From positions 1 to 22,014 of the forward strand of contig CAZJYT010000012.1 of NCBI GenBank assembly GCA_964550325.1: a DNA stretch of 22,014 nucleotides. The letters are read 5' to 3'. The DNA is from CAZJYT01 sp964550325 (lineage in GTDB: Bacteria > Patescibacteriota > Minisyncoccia > Minisyncoccales > CAZJYT01). The notes below the pieces were generated by a model that was not told the origin of the DNA, did not search any database, and saw only the letters and a program-made list of their open reading frames with translations. This document shows positions 6,337-13,294 of this stretch, piece after piece (position 1 is the stretch's first letter; each line of letters opens with the position of its first letter). The position numbers were made by a program, and so were the translations under genes.

Positions 6337-6524
6337 AATAAAAACTCTAAAAACCGTTTAGTTTCCGGATCTAAAAAAAGTTTGTCCCAATACTTTCTTA
6401 CTAATTTCTCGCTGATTTTTTCCTTGCCAAGCCCATAATTAATCATCTGCTCCAGACGCCAAATTTTATAGCCTTCAGGATCTTCCTTTTTAAATTTTTC
6501 CTCATCAACTGACCAGTTATACAT
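6309..6524 (-). CDS. Small partner of the AbiEii-type nucleotidyltransferase, putative antitoxin
   Basis: A 71-aa acidic/aromatic protein (MYNWSVDEEKFKKEDPEGYKIWRLEQMINYG...) that ends inside the nucleotidyltransferase gene. It contains WRLEQMINYGLGKEKISEKLVRKYWDKL and a C-terminal DPETKRFLEFLLW. It is far smaller than classic AbiEi antitoxins and shows no clear winged helix, so an antitoxin role is inferred from order, overlap and size only. TATAAT lies immediately before the ATG on the minus strand; an initiation signal further upstream was not identified. Confidence 0.75.
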   Translation of the reverse strand: MYNWSVDEEKFKKEDPEGYKIWRLEQMINYGLGKEKISEKLVRKYWDKLFLDPETKRFLEFLLWPEKKSLP

Positions 6525-6564
6525 ATTATAAAAATTTTATCCTACCTTAAAACTAAAATCAACC

Positions 6565-6586
6565 TGACGGGGGTCTAACCCTGTCA
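6565..6586. repeat. REP-like palindrome (TGACGGGG...CCCTGTCA)
   Basis: TGACGGGG (6565-6572) pairs with CCCTGTCA (6579-6586) with one G-T pair and a 6-nt loop. Eight T/T-rich bases follow on the plus strand, so it would look like a terminator for plus-strand transcripts, but no plus-strand gene precedes it. It shares the GGGTCT core type with the palindrome at 4012-4030. Confidence 0.6.
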
Positions 6587-6660
6587 TTTTTTTTCAAAAA
6601 ATTCCTCTACTATTTAGAGGGAAATTTAAAAAATCTCCTCAAAAACCCAAAAATTAGCTT

Positions 6661-6679
6661 TAAGGAGCCTGGCTCCTTA
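6661..6679. repeat. Perfect 9-bp palindrome TAAGGAGCC-T-GGCTCCTTA
   Basis: Nine-base perfect inverted arms around a single T. It lies 71 nt after the stop of archease (reading the minus strand) and may also terminate the homoserine dehydrogenase-MurE-archease operon. No long T run follows on that strand, so I class it first as a REP-like palindrome. Confidence 0.6.
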
Positions 6680-6750
6680 ATATGTCAAAAGGAAAAATTA
6701 ATTGCCCTGTATTGTTTTTAGCCTCTATATATCCTTTGAAAAAGTTTATT

Positions 6751-7161
6751 TCAAATATCAAACAAAATTTCTGCTTCAAGGGTGCCATCTTTTTTTTGAG
6801 AGATCTTAAAATCATGCCAGGTGATGCCTTTTATTTGAAGCCCAAAACGAGAAATCCTTTCCCCCTCTAAAATCCCATCTATTTCTTTTTCAGAGAATTT
6901 ATTAAATTTTATCTTATGATAAACTTCTTTTAGCGTTTCGTTTAGGTAATTTACTTCTGACAAAAAATCTATTAAAAGTGAAGAGGGGTCTTCTGAATTA
7001 ATTTTTATTTTCTTTTTCACTTTTTTCTTTCCCTTTTCAATCTCGGGTCGCAAAGAAGACTCCATTGCCAAAAGGGCATTCAAAAAAAGTTCTTTTTTAT
7101 TCCTGCCAAAAACCTTAATTTTCAAATCTGAAATATGTTCTAAAATCTCATATTTTTTCAT
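6751..7161 (-). CDS. Archease (RtcB RNA-ligase activator)
   Basis: A 136-aa archease. The N-terminus YEILEHISDLKIKVFG matches the family's EH-(T/I)-(A/S)-D metal-binding start. SSLLIDFLSEVNYLNE is the central L-x-x-(F/W)L-x-E-x-x-(Y/F) motif, and the end (ITWHDFKISQKKDGTLEAEILFDI) carries the paired His-Asp and terminal Asp that bind calcium. Archease accelerates guanylylation of the tRNA ligase RtcB. No rtcB is in the window. It is the last gene of a minus-strand operon, 31 nt after the MurE-like gene; the coupling to cell-wall or amino-acid genes is probably positional. Confidence 0.92.
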   Translation of the reverse strand: MKKYEILEHISDLKIKVFGRNKKELFLNALLAMESSLRPEIEKGKKKVKKKIKINSEDPSSLLIDFLSEVNYLNETLKEVYHKIKFNKFSEKEIDGILEGERISRFGLQIKGITWHDFKISQKKDGTLEAEILFDI

Positions 7162-7192
7162 AGAGATAATAATTGTAAGGAAAAGAGATAAG

Positions 7193-8488
7193 CTATTCTG
7201 TATTCAGTTTTTCAAATTCTTCTCTCACTACTTTTCTATCATCCCAGGGAATCTCTCTGTCTTTAACTACAATAGAAGATTCACTTCCCTTACCTGTAAT
7301 TATCACTATATCTCCGTCTCGAGCCAATTTTAAAGCCTCCTTTATTGCTTCTCTCCTATCTAAAATCTTTTTTGCCCTTTCTCCTGCTCCTTCTGCTACC
7401 TGTTTTATAATTTCCATTGGTTCTTCATCGTAAGGATCTTCATTGGTAACAATAATCTCTTGGCAATATCTTTTGGCAATCTTTCCCAAAATAGGCCTTT
7501 TCCATTTATCTCTTCCTCCACCACAAGCTCCTAAGACACAAATCAGTTTTGCGTTTTGCGTTTTGAGTTTTGAGTAAATTTCTTGATAAACCTTCTCTAA
7601 AGCATTAGATGTGAAGGCATAATCTACTATTACCTTAAAGGGCTGAGAAATGACTTCCTCCATCCTTCCAGGAACTCCCCCAAATTTTTCCAAAGCCGAT
7701 TTACAAGTCTCCAACTTAATTCCCTGAGATAACCCTACACAAATTGCCGCTAATGCATTGTAGATATTAAACTGCCCAATTAAATGAATCTTGAACAATG
7801 AATTACGAATTACGAATGAAAAATAATCTTCTCTCGTTTCTATCCTTTCTGCCTTAATAATCTCCATATTCTCATTCAATTCCCGATTCTTAATTCCTGA
7901 TTCCTGATTCTTTATGGTATAACAATATTTTTCTTTTGCTGGAAATCTCAAAAAATAGTCTTTGTGCGCATCATCTAAATTGATGATGTGAATTTTTTTG
8001 CACGATTTAAAAAGTTCTCCTTTACACTCTTTGTATTTTTCAAAGGAACCATGTCTTTCAATATGCTCTGGAGAGAGATTGGTAAATAAAGCGATATCAA
8101 AATCAATAAATTTGTGTCGGTATTGTAAAATTCCCTCTGAGGTTACCTCTATTATGGCGTATTGACATTTAACATTTAAAGCCTTCTTTAAAAACCTTTG
8201 AATGAAAAATCTTCCTGGCATTGTCATTCTCAATTTATTTTCTTTTTTTTCCTCTCCAATCTGAAATCTTATAGAATTTATCAAGGCAACCTTAAAACCT
8301 GCCTCTTCTAAAATCTGGGTAATCATTTCTGTGGTAGTGGTCTTACCGTTGGTTCCAGTGACTCCAATTACTTTTATTTTCTTTGAGGGCCTCCCATATA
8401 AAAGAGCTCCCAAAAAGGCTAAGGAAAAATGGTAAAGGTTCAATAAAAATGAAGGAAGAAGTTTTTTAAGAAAAGATTTTATCACCAC
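7193..8488 (-). CDS. MurE-like Mur ligase lacking the N-terminal MurE domain
   Basis: A 431-aa ATP-dependent Mur ligase. A short hydrophobic N-terminus (LLPSFLLNLYHFSLAFLGALLYG, residues 10-32) replaces the usual UDP-binding domain 1. The central domain begins at once with the P-loop VTGTNGKTTTTE (43-54), then EVTSEG, FTNLSPEHIERHGSFEKYKECK (the Lys normally carbamylated lies in this stretch) and GQFNIYNALAA. The C-terminal domain has GVPGRME and ITGKGSE. The DAP-recognition motif DNPR reads EDPY (350-353), so the arginine that holds diaminopimelate is absent, and DYAHTP is DYAFTS (289-294). Three loop segments are encoded by tandem heptamers. The start is GTG at 8488, 2 nt after the upstream stop. 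The amino acid added is unknown. Confidence 0.85.
   Translation of the reverse strand: MVIKSFLKKLLPSFLLNLYHFSLAFLGALLYGRPSKKIKVIGVTGTNGKTTTTEMITQILEEAGFKVALINSIRFQIGEEKKENKLRMTMPGRFFIQRFLKKALNVKCQYAIIEVTSEGILQYRHKFIDFDIALFTNLSPEHIERHGSFEKYKECKGELFKSCKKIHIINLDDAHKDYFLRFPAKEKYCYTIKNQESGIKNRELNENMEIIKAERIETREDYFSFVIRNSLFKIHLIGQFNIYNALAAICVGLSQGIKLETCKSALEKFGGVPGRMEEVISQPFKVIVDYAFTSNALEKVYQEIYSKLKTQNAKLICVLGACGGGRDKWKRPILGKIAKRYCQEIIVTNEDPYDEEPMEIIKQVAEGAGERAKKILDRREAIKEALKLARDGDIVIITGKGSESSIVVKDREIPWDDRKVVREEFEKLNTE
7546..7573. repeat. Heptamer tandem repeat inside the MurE-like gene (four units)
   Basis: Four 7-nt units on the plus strand: GTTTTGC, GTTTTGC, GTTTTGA, GTTTTGA. They encode about residues 306-314 (KLKTQNAKL) of the MurE-like protein on the other strand. 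A unit gain or loss would shift the frame. Confidence 0.7.
7801..7817. repeat. Heptamer tandem repeat inside the MurE-like gene (two and a half units)
   Basis: AATTACG occurs twice (7801-7807, 7808-7814) followed by AAT, with a related GAATGAA next to it. It encodes part of SFVIRNSLF (about residues 224-232). Confidence 0.55.
7876..7910. repeat. Heptamer tandem repeat inside the MurE-like gene (five units)
   Basis: Read on the minus strand, five 7-nt units follow one another: GAATCAG, GAATCAG, GAATTAA, GAATCGG, GAATTGA. They encode the hydrophilic stretch NQESGIKNRELN (about residues 194-205), which has no counterpart in ordinary Mur ligases and looks like a surface loop. Confidence 0.75.
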
Positions 8489-8490
8489 CT

Positions 8491-9459
8491 TTAAACTAAT
8501 TTGTCTTTTATCAATTTTTCAATGTCTTTTATTATTCCCGCGCAAACTGTAGGAATTGCTCCTGCTCCCGGGCCACAGAGGAAATATCTCCCCTCTAAAC
8601 CAGATATCACCACTCCGTTGTCTACCTTGGGTAATCTTAAATAAGAAAATAGAGGATGGGAATTCAACTTTTTGAATCCTGCTGTAATGTACCATTTATT
8701 TATTTTAAATTTAAATCCTCCTATTACTTCTTCTTTCAATTCTTTTTGACTAATAGAAACAATATACCTTCTATTTTTTGCTTCTCTTATCAAAATTTCT
8801 AAATCCTTTTCAGAGAAGGGAACTACTGAAATTTCTTTTTCTCTGATTTCTCCAAGATTGCACACATTAATTAAAATGGCAGTTTTTCTGGGAATATCTC
8901 CATTGGCTTCGGCATTAATTACCTCTAAAGGTGTCTTTGCTTTAGGTTCTGTATAACCCAATTCCTTTGCCATTTCAATTACCTGATGGAGGCTCTTTCC
9001 CTCGCTTAATTGATAAAAAATATAATTTAAGGTGCCATTGATTACCAAATGAATTTCTTCAATATGAGTACTTATTCTATCTTTTAGCCAACCTAACATT
9101 CTTGTACCTCCTCCCACGGTCGCAGAATACCCAATTTTGTCCAACCATAATTTCAATTCGGGGAAATAATTAGCCAAAGCTCCCTTCTCAGCAGTAACTA
9201 CCGGCACATTTTCTCTCAATAAGGTCTTCATATAATGAAAGGCAGTCCTTCCATCGTCCAAGGTGGGGATACATAGACAAGCTATGTCTACCTTTTTAAA
9301 ATATTTTAGCCAATTGGATAAGGTATCTAACTTTTTCCTTTCTAATGTATAAATTCCAGAAAGATCGGCAATAATTACCTCAAATTTTTTCTCTTTCACC
9401 CTCTTTGAAAGCTCAGATCCTATTCTTCCATGTCCAATAATTCCAATTTTTGGAGGCAT
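8491..9459 (-). CDS. Homoserine dehydrogenase-like NAD(P)-dependent oxidoreductase
   Basis: A 322-aa protein matching the catalytic part of homoserine dehydrogenase, which reduces aspartate semialdehyde to homoserine. The Rossmann GxGxxG is GHGRIG (9-14). VVTAEKGALA holds the catalytic Lys92, followed by GGGTRML (116-122) and NGTLNYI (141-147). LGYTEP has Glu171 at the substrate position, and NGDIPRKTAIL keeps Asp188 and Lys192. The segment between (PKAKTPLEVINAEA) differs from the usual DPTxDVxGxD, so substrate specificity is not assured. There is no C-terminal ACT domain, so feedback control by threonine is unlikely. It is first in an operon with the MurE-like ligase (2-nt gap) and archease. 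Confidence 0.82.
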   Translation of the reverse strand: MPPKIGIIGHGRIGSELSKRVKEKKFEVIIADLSGIYTLERKKLDTLSNWLKYFKKVDIACLCIPTLDDGRTAFHYMKTLLRENVPVVTAEKGALANYFPELKLWLDKIGYSATVGGGTRMLGWLKDRISTHIEEIHLVINGTLNYIFYQLSEGKSLHQVIEMAKELGYTEPKAKTPLEVINAEANGDIPRKTAILINVCNLGEIREKEISVVPFSEKDLEILIREAKNRRYIVSISQKELKEEVIGGFKFKINKWYITAGFKKLNSHPLFSYLRLPKVDNGVVISGLEGRYFLCGPGAGAIPTVCAGIIKDIEKLIKDKLV

Positions 9460-9550
9460 ATTTGGGAGATATTCTTTTTCTTAACTCATTAAGTTAAATT
9501 TTTCAAGATTTTCACATTAGGTCACCTAAAATGGGAATTCTAAATCCTAA

Positions 9551-9582
9551 ACCCCGTTAGAGAATCCAATCTCTAACGGGGT
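9551..9582. repeat. REP-like perfect palindrome ACCCCGTTAGAGA / TCTCTAACGGGGT
   Basis: Perfect 13-bp inverted arms (9551-9563 and 9570-9582) surround the 6-nt loop ATCCAA. It is GC-rich compared with the surrounding AT-rich DNA. No T run follows on either strand, so an intrinsic terminator is unlikely; a REP-like palindrome is preferred. Confidence 0.7.
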
Positions 9583-9620
9583 AGGCAAAATCCCAAATAA
9601 AATTCAAAAATCTAAAAACA

Positions 9621-9728
9621 ATTTTTTAATTTTTATTTCTTAATTTTTATTCAATTCTTATTTTTTAATTTTTAAAATACTTAAAAATTAAAAATTGATT
9701 AAAAATCAAAAATTAAGAATTAAAAATT
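9621..9728. repeat. AT-rich imperfect inverted repeat
   Basis: The left half is rich in TTTTTAATTTTTA blocks and the right half in TTAAAAATTAAAAA and AAAAATCAAAAATTAAG blocks. The centre of symmetry is near AAAATACTT (about 9674-9682). The two halves pair imperfectly over roughly 50 bp each. Almost no G or C is present, so it is probably a decayed repeat or cruciform-prone spacer. Confidence 0.55.
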
Positions 9729-9832
9729 TAGAGATAGTTTTGAATTCTCATTTCAGATTTAAAAATAGTGCACATCCCTTTTTACTACTTTTTACTAAGA
9801 GTTTACCGATGTACCCTTTTATGTGCAGATGA

Positions 9833-9861
9833 TTGAAAAAAGAAAGAGATTGAGATAAAAA
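9833..9861 (+). promoter_or_regulatory. Candidate uvrB promoter
   Basis: TTGAAA (9833-9838), a 17-nt spacer and TAAAAA (9856-9861) give a moderate sigma-70 match, with the start site near 9868, only a few bases before the ATG at 9871. No LexA-type operator was recognised. Confidence 0.35.
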
Positions 9862-9870
9862 TATAGAGGT

Positions 9871-11862
9871 ATGTTTAAATTAAAATCTCCTTTTAAACCC
9901 ACTGGGGACCAGCCTCAAGCAATAAAAAAATTGATGGAGAATTTAGAAAAAGGGGTAAAACATCAGGTACTTTTGGGAGTAACAGGTAGCGGAAAGACCT
10001 TTGTGATGTCTTGTCTCATCGAGAGAATCCAAAAACCAGTCTTAGTAATCTCTCCCAATAAGATCTTAGCTGCCCAATTATACCAAGAATTTAGAGAGTT
10101 CTTTCCTGGGAATGCAGTCCATTTCTTTTGCAGTTATTATGACTACTATCAACCAGAGGCCTATATTCCTCAAACCGATACCTATATTGAAAAGGACGCC
10201 AAAATAAATAAGGAAATTGACAGATTAAGGCATATGGCGGTTCAGGAATTGTTAAACAGAAATGATATTATTATTGTAGCTTCTGTCTCCTGTATTTATA
10301 ACATTGGCTCTCCGGAAAACTATCAGAGAATAGCTTTAGAAATCAAACAAGGAAAAAAGATAAAAAGAAAAGATTTTCTCTCTTATTTAGTTATCTTAGG
10401 TTATCAAAGAAATGATATTGAATTTTCGCCTGGCACCTTTAGGGTAAGAGGGAATATAATTGATGTTTTTTTAGTTACAGGAAAAGAAATTTTAAGGGTT
10501 GAATTTTTTGGAGATGAAATTGAGAGAATTTTAAAATCTCCTCCTTTATTGAATCAAAAATTTAAAATGATAGAATCTTTTAAATTATATCCTGCTCATT
10601 TTTGGGTCACCCCTCAAGAAAAATTAGAAATTGCTTTAGAAAATATAAGAATGGAACTGCAAGAAAGGGTAAAAGTGTTAAAGAAAGAAAACAAAATAGT
10701 AGAAGCCCAAAGATTGGAAAAAAGAACAAAATATGACTTAGAAATGATTAGGGAAACAGGTTATTGTCACGGAATTGAAAATTATTCAAGACATTTAGAA
10801 TTTAGAAATCCTGGAGAACCCCCCTTCACCTTGTTAGATTATTATCTTTACCCGCCACAAATTTCTTCGAAATTTGGGCGGGCAAGAGATTTTTTGGTCT
10901 TTATTGATGAATCGCACCTTACCCTCCCCCAGCTCCATGCCATGGCTAACCAAGATAGAGCCAGAAAAAAGACCTTAATTGAATATGGATTTAGGCTCCC
11001 TTCTGCTATTGATAACAGACCCCTAACCTACGAAGAATTTGAAAAAAGGGTATCTCAGATAATTTATGTTTCTGCTACTCCTGCAGAAGAAGAAAGAGAA
11101 AGAGCTAAAGGTTATATTGTTGAACAATTAATAAGACCTACGGGATTGTTAGAACCTTTGGTAAAGGTAAGACCTACAGAAAATCAGATTGAGGATTTAT
11201 TAAAAGAAATAAAAAAGAGGATTGAAAAAAAACAAAGAATCCTGGTTTTAGCCCTAACCAAAAGATTAGCAGAAGCCTTAAGTGATTACTTAAAGGAAAA
11301 GGAGATTAGCTGTCAGTGGCTTCATTCTGAAGTAAAAACATTAGAAAGACCAAGGATTTTAAAAGAGTTAAGGGAAGGGAAATATGATGTTTTAATAGGG
11401 ATCAATTTATTAAGAGAGGGCTTAGATTTGCCTGAGGTTTCATTAATTGCCATTTTGGATGCAGACAGGGAAGGATTTTTGAGGTCAGAGAGAGCCCTAA
11501 TTCAGATTATGGGAAGAGCGGCTAGACATCCTGAAGGAGAGGTAATCTTGTATGCTGATAAAATTACCAATTCAATGGAAAAAGCAATCAGGGAGGTTCA
11601 AAGAAGGAGAAAAATCCAAATGGAGTATAATAAAAAACATCATATCTCTCCAAAGCCCATTATTAAACCGATAAGAGAGTGGGGTTTTGGAAAAAAGGAA
11701 AAGGAGATTGAGAGTGAATTTTGGGTAATAAGGGACATAAAGCTTTTAGAAAAGGAAATGAGGGAAGCGGCAAAAAATTTAGATTTTGAGAGAGCAGCTG
11801 AAATTAGGGACTTGATTAAAAAAATAAAAAGTGGTAGAGAAAAGATGTATGCCAGTTACTAA
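9871..11862 (+). CDS. uvrB: UvrB, excinuclease ABC subunit B
   Basis: Full-length 663-aa UvrB, the damage-verifying helicase-like subunit of nucleotide excision repair. The N-terminus FKPTGDQPQAI is the Q-like motif, and Walker A is GVTGSGKT (36-43). The damage-probing beta-hairpin begins YYDYYQPEAYIPQTDTY (89-105). Walker B is FIDESH (344-349). The helicase C-terminal half carries YVSATPAEEE, DVLIGINLLREGLDLPEV and QIMGRAARH (motif VI). The last 40 residues (LLEKEMREAAKNLDFERAAEIRDLI) are the UvrB-UvrC interaction domain. AGAGG lies against the ATG with only one intervening base, so a classical ribosome site is doubtful. The 3' end overlaps rpsT by 14 nt. Confidence 0.98.
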   Translation: MFKLKSPFKPTGDQPQAIKKLMENLEKGVKHQVLLGVTGSGKTFVMSCLIERIQKPVLVISPNKILAAQLYQEFREFFPGNAVHFFCSYYDYYQPEAYIPQTDTYIEKDAKINKEIDRLRHMAVQELLNRNDIIIVASVSCIYNIGSPENYQRIALEIKQGKKIKRKDFLSYLVILGYQRNDIEFSPGTFRVRGNIIDVFLVTGKEILRVEFFGDEIERILKSPPLLNQKFKMIESFKLYPAHFWVTPQEKLEIALENIRMELQERVKVLKKENKIVEAQRLEKRTKYDLEMIRETGYCHGIENYSRHLEFRNPGEPPFTLLDYYLYPPQISSKFGRARDFLVFIDESHLTLPQLHAMANQDRARKKTLIEYGFRLPSAIDNRPLTYEEFEKRVSQIIYVSATPAEEERERAKGYIVEQLIRPTGLLEPLVKVRPTENQIEDLLKEIKKRIEKKQRILVLALTKRLAEALSDYLKEKEISCQWLHSEVKTLERPRILKELREGKYDVLIGINLLREGLDLPEVSLIAILDADREGFLRSERALIQIMGRAARHPEGEVILYADKITNSMEKAIREVQRRRKIQMEYNKKHHISPKPIIKPIREWGFGKKEKEIESEFWVIRDIKLLEKEMREAAKNLDFERAAEIRDLIKKIKSGREKMYASY

Positions 11863-12127
11863 ATCAGCTAAAAAGGCATTAAGACAAAGCCTAAGAAAAA
11901 GGGCTCATAATCTTTTTCACAAAAAAAGGATAAAAAATTTAATTAAAGAAATTAAAAAATTAATTTCTGAAAAAAATCCCCAGAAAGCAAAAGAGCTTTT
12001 GCCTACTCTATATAAATTTTTAGACAAGGCAGTAAAAGAAAATGTAATAAAAGAGAATACTGCTAATAGAAAGAAATCAAAAATTACCAAATTAATTGAT
12101 TCAGCTCTTAAAAGGAGTAAAACCTGA
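11849..12127 (+). CDS. rpsT: Ribosomal protein S20
   Basis: A 92-aa Lys/Arg-rich small-subunit protein S20. It begins MPVTKSAKKALRQSLRKRAHN, the typical S20 opening (serine/alanine-rich, then RRxRN-like), with three long helices and ends KRSKT. An upstream in-frame start (11831) would add six residues belonging to the uvrB reading region; the ATG at 11849 matches the family start. The start overlaps the uvrB stop by 14 nt, so translation is probably coupled. It converges on holA with a 12-nt gap; rpsT and holA are neighbours in many bacteria, although usually not in this orientation. Confidence 0.95.
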   Translation: MPVTKSAKKALRQSLRKRAHNLFHKKRIKNLIKEIKKLISEKNPQKAKELLPTLYKFLDKAVKENVIKENTANRKKSKITKLIDSALKRSKT

Positions 12128-12139
12128 GGCTAAATTTTA

Positions 12140-13039
12140 TTATATTTCAGCAATTAATAAGTCTAAGGCAATCTCTGGAGAAATTCTCCCTCTTTTTATC
12201 TCAAAATCTAACTGGAGCATCCTTTGATAGAGCTTTTTTAACTCTTCTAAGGAGAAGTTTTTTGATTGTTGAATGGTCTTTTTTACAATATAGGGATGGC
12301 TATTTAACTTCCCTGTAGATTTAAAAATAAGTAAATTTCTAATTTGAAGATTAATCATCGCTAAAAGATAAAGAGGAGATTCTCCTTTTTCTAAATATTG
12401 ATGGAAGAGATTGAAAGCCTTTTCTTTATTTCTCTGAGAGAGGGCATCTAAGGCTTTGAAAATATTTGCTTCAATTTTTGGTTTTACCAAAAGCTCAACA
12501 TCTTCTTTTTTGATTTTCCTCCCATCAGTATAGCTTATTAATTTTTTAATCTCTTGTGATAACTGCCAAAGATCATTTCCCACAAACTCAATCAGCTTCT
12601 TTAGTGCTGAGTCTTCAATTCTTCCCTGATATTTTTTAATTTCTTTTTTAATCCAAAGGGCTAATTTTAGATTGGGCAGTAACTCAAATTTCTGCCATTT
12701 ACTGTTTTCTTTTAGCTTTTTGAGAAATTCGTCTTCCTTTTTAATCTCTTTTTCCCAAAATAAAATTAAATCTTTTGAAAGGGCAAATTTTTTTATTTCT
12801 TTCAAAAACCTTTTTTTAAAATTCTCATTTTTGCTAATTTCTTTTATTACAAAAAGTTTCTTTTCTTTAAACATTGGAACCGTCTGAAACTCATTTTTAA
12901 AGGTTTGAAAATTCAATTCTTCTCCCTCAAAAAATTTCAAATTTAGACCACTCTTCCGAATTTGCTGGTAGCGTTTTACAATTTCTTTTATTTTTTGCCT
13001 CATCCGGTAAACATCTGGTCCATAAAGGAATAAAATCAT
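12140..13039 (-). CDS. holA: DNA polymerase III delta subunit
   Basis: A 299-aa clamp-loader delta subunit (HolA). The N-terminal MILFLYGPDVYRMRQKIKEIVK is the family's FLYGxDxYR start, where the P-loop lysine is not kept, as usual for delta. The beta-interaction region around NEFQTVPMFKEKKLFVIKE contains the family-typical 'S/T-x-P-hF-x-x-(K/R)-(K/R)-L' motif. The middle domain includes WIKKEIKKYQGRIEDSALKKLIEFVGNDLWQLSQEIKKLISY. The C-terminal collar domain has KALDALSQRNKEKAFNLFHQYLEKGESPLYLLAMI. It loads the sliding clamp on primed DNA. Structured repeat copy 2 lies directly upstream. Confidence 0.95.
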   Translation of the reverse strand: MILFLYGPDVYRMRQKIKEIVKRYQQIRKSGLNLKFFEGEELNFQTFKNEFQTVPMFKEKKLFVIKEISKNENFKKRFLKEIKKFALSKDLILFWEKEIKKEDEFLKKLKENSKWQKFELLPNLKLALWIKKEIKKYQGRIEDSALKKLIEFVGNDLWQLSQEIKKLISYTDGRKIKKEDVELLVKPKIEANIFKALDALSQRNKEKAFNLFHQYLEKGESPLYLLAMINLQIRNLLIFKSTGKLNSHPYIVKKTIQQSKNFSLEELKKLYQRMLQLDFEIKRGRISPEIALDLLIAEI

Positions 13040-13056
13040 AGGTTTTTAAAGAGTAT

Positions 13057-13276
13057 TTGATAACCAATTTGGTAACGAATTAGTTGAGGCATCTTGTCTC
13101 GGGGAGCATACCGCAGCCGAGCCCGAGAAGGAAATTGTATTTCAGTAGGGACTCTGTAAGGCTCGGCGAGGTATAGGAGCGCCTGTAAACAAACTCTCTT
13201 TTTCAGCACCTAAGGCGACTCCGTGCTCCCCGAGACAAGATGCCTCAGTAGATAAATTATTAGGAGTGGTTACCGC
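13057..13276. repeat. Structured repeat element, copy 2
   Basis: Same element as at 1331-1552 and in the same orientation. Perfect 23-bp inverted arms lie at 13085-13107 and 13225-13247. Compared with copy 1 the fifth base of the left arm is G instead of A and the partner in the right arm is C instead of T, so pairing is preserved. Internal stems are at 13108-13112 with 13170-13174, 13116-13123 with 13160-13167, and 13176-13183 with 13214-13222. The loops differ in sequence while the stems do not. Outer imperfect arms run from TAACCA (13061) to TGGTTA (13267-13272). It fills the space between mutM and holA, both read on the minus strand. Confidence 0.85.
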
Positions 13277-13294
13277 ATTAATTAGATAGTACAT

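Larger units (their letters stand above)
9460..9870. other. 411-nt repeat-rich divergent intergenic region
   Basis: This region separates the minus-strand homoserine dehydrogenase operon from plus-strand uvrB. It holds a 13-bp perfect palindrome (9551-9582), an AT-rich imperfect inverted repeat (about 9621-9728), a 7-bp inverted pair TGCACAT/ATGTGCA (9769-9775 and 9821-9827), and a candidate uvrB promoter. I see no protein or RNA gene in it. Confidence 0.7.

Noticed and set aside
3866..6680. Insertion sequence or integrated element covering the toxin-antitoxin region
   Set aside because: No transposase, integrase or matching terminal repeats were found; only small palindromes are present.
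6682..6870. Plus-strand open frame of 62 codons beginning just after a palindrome
   Set aside because: Most of it is antisense to the 3' end of archease and shows no recognisable protein features.
9730..9870. LexA/SOS box upstream of uvrB
   Set aside because: No sequence resembling the known Gram-negative or Gram-positive SOS boxes could be seen.
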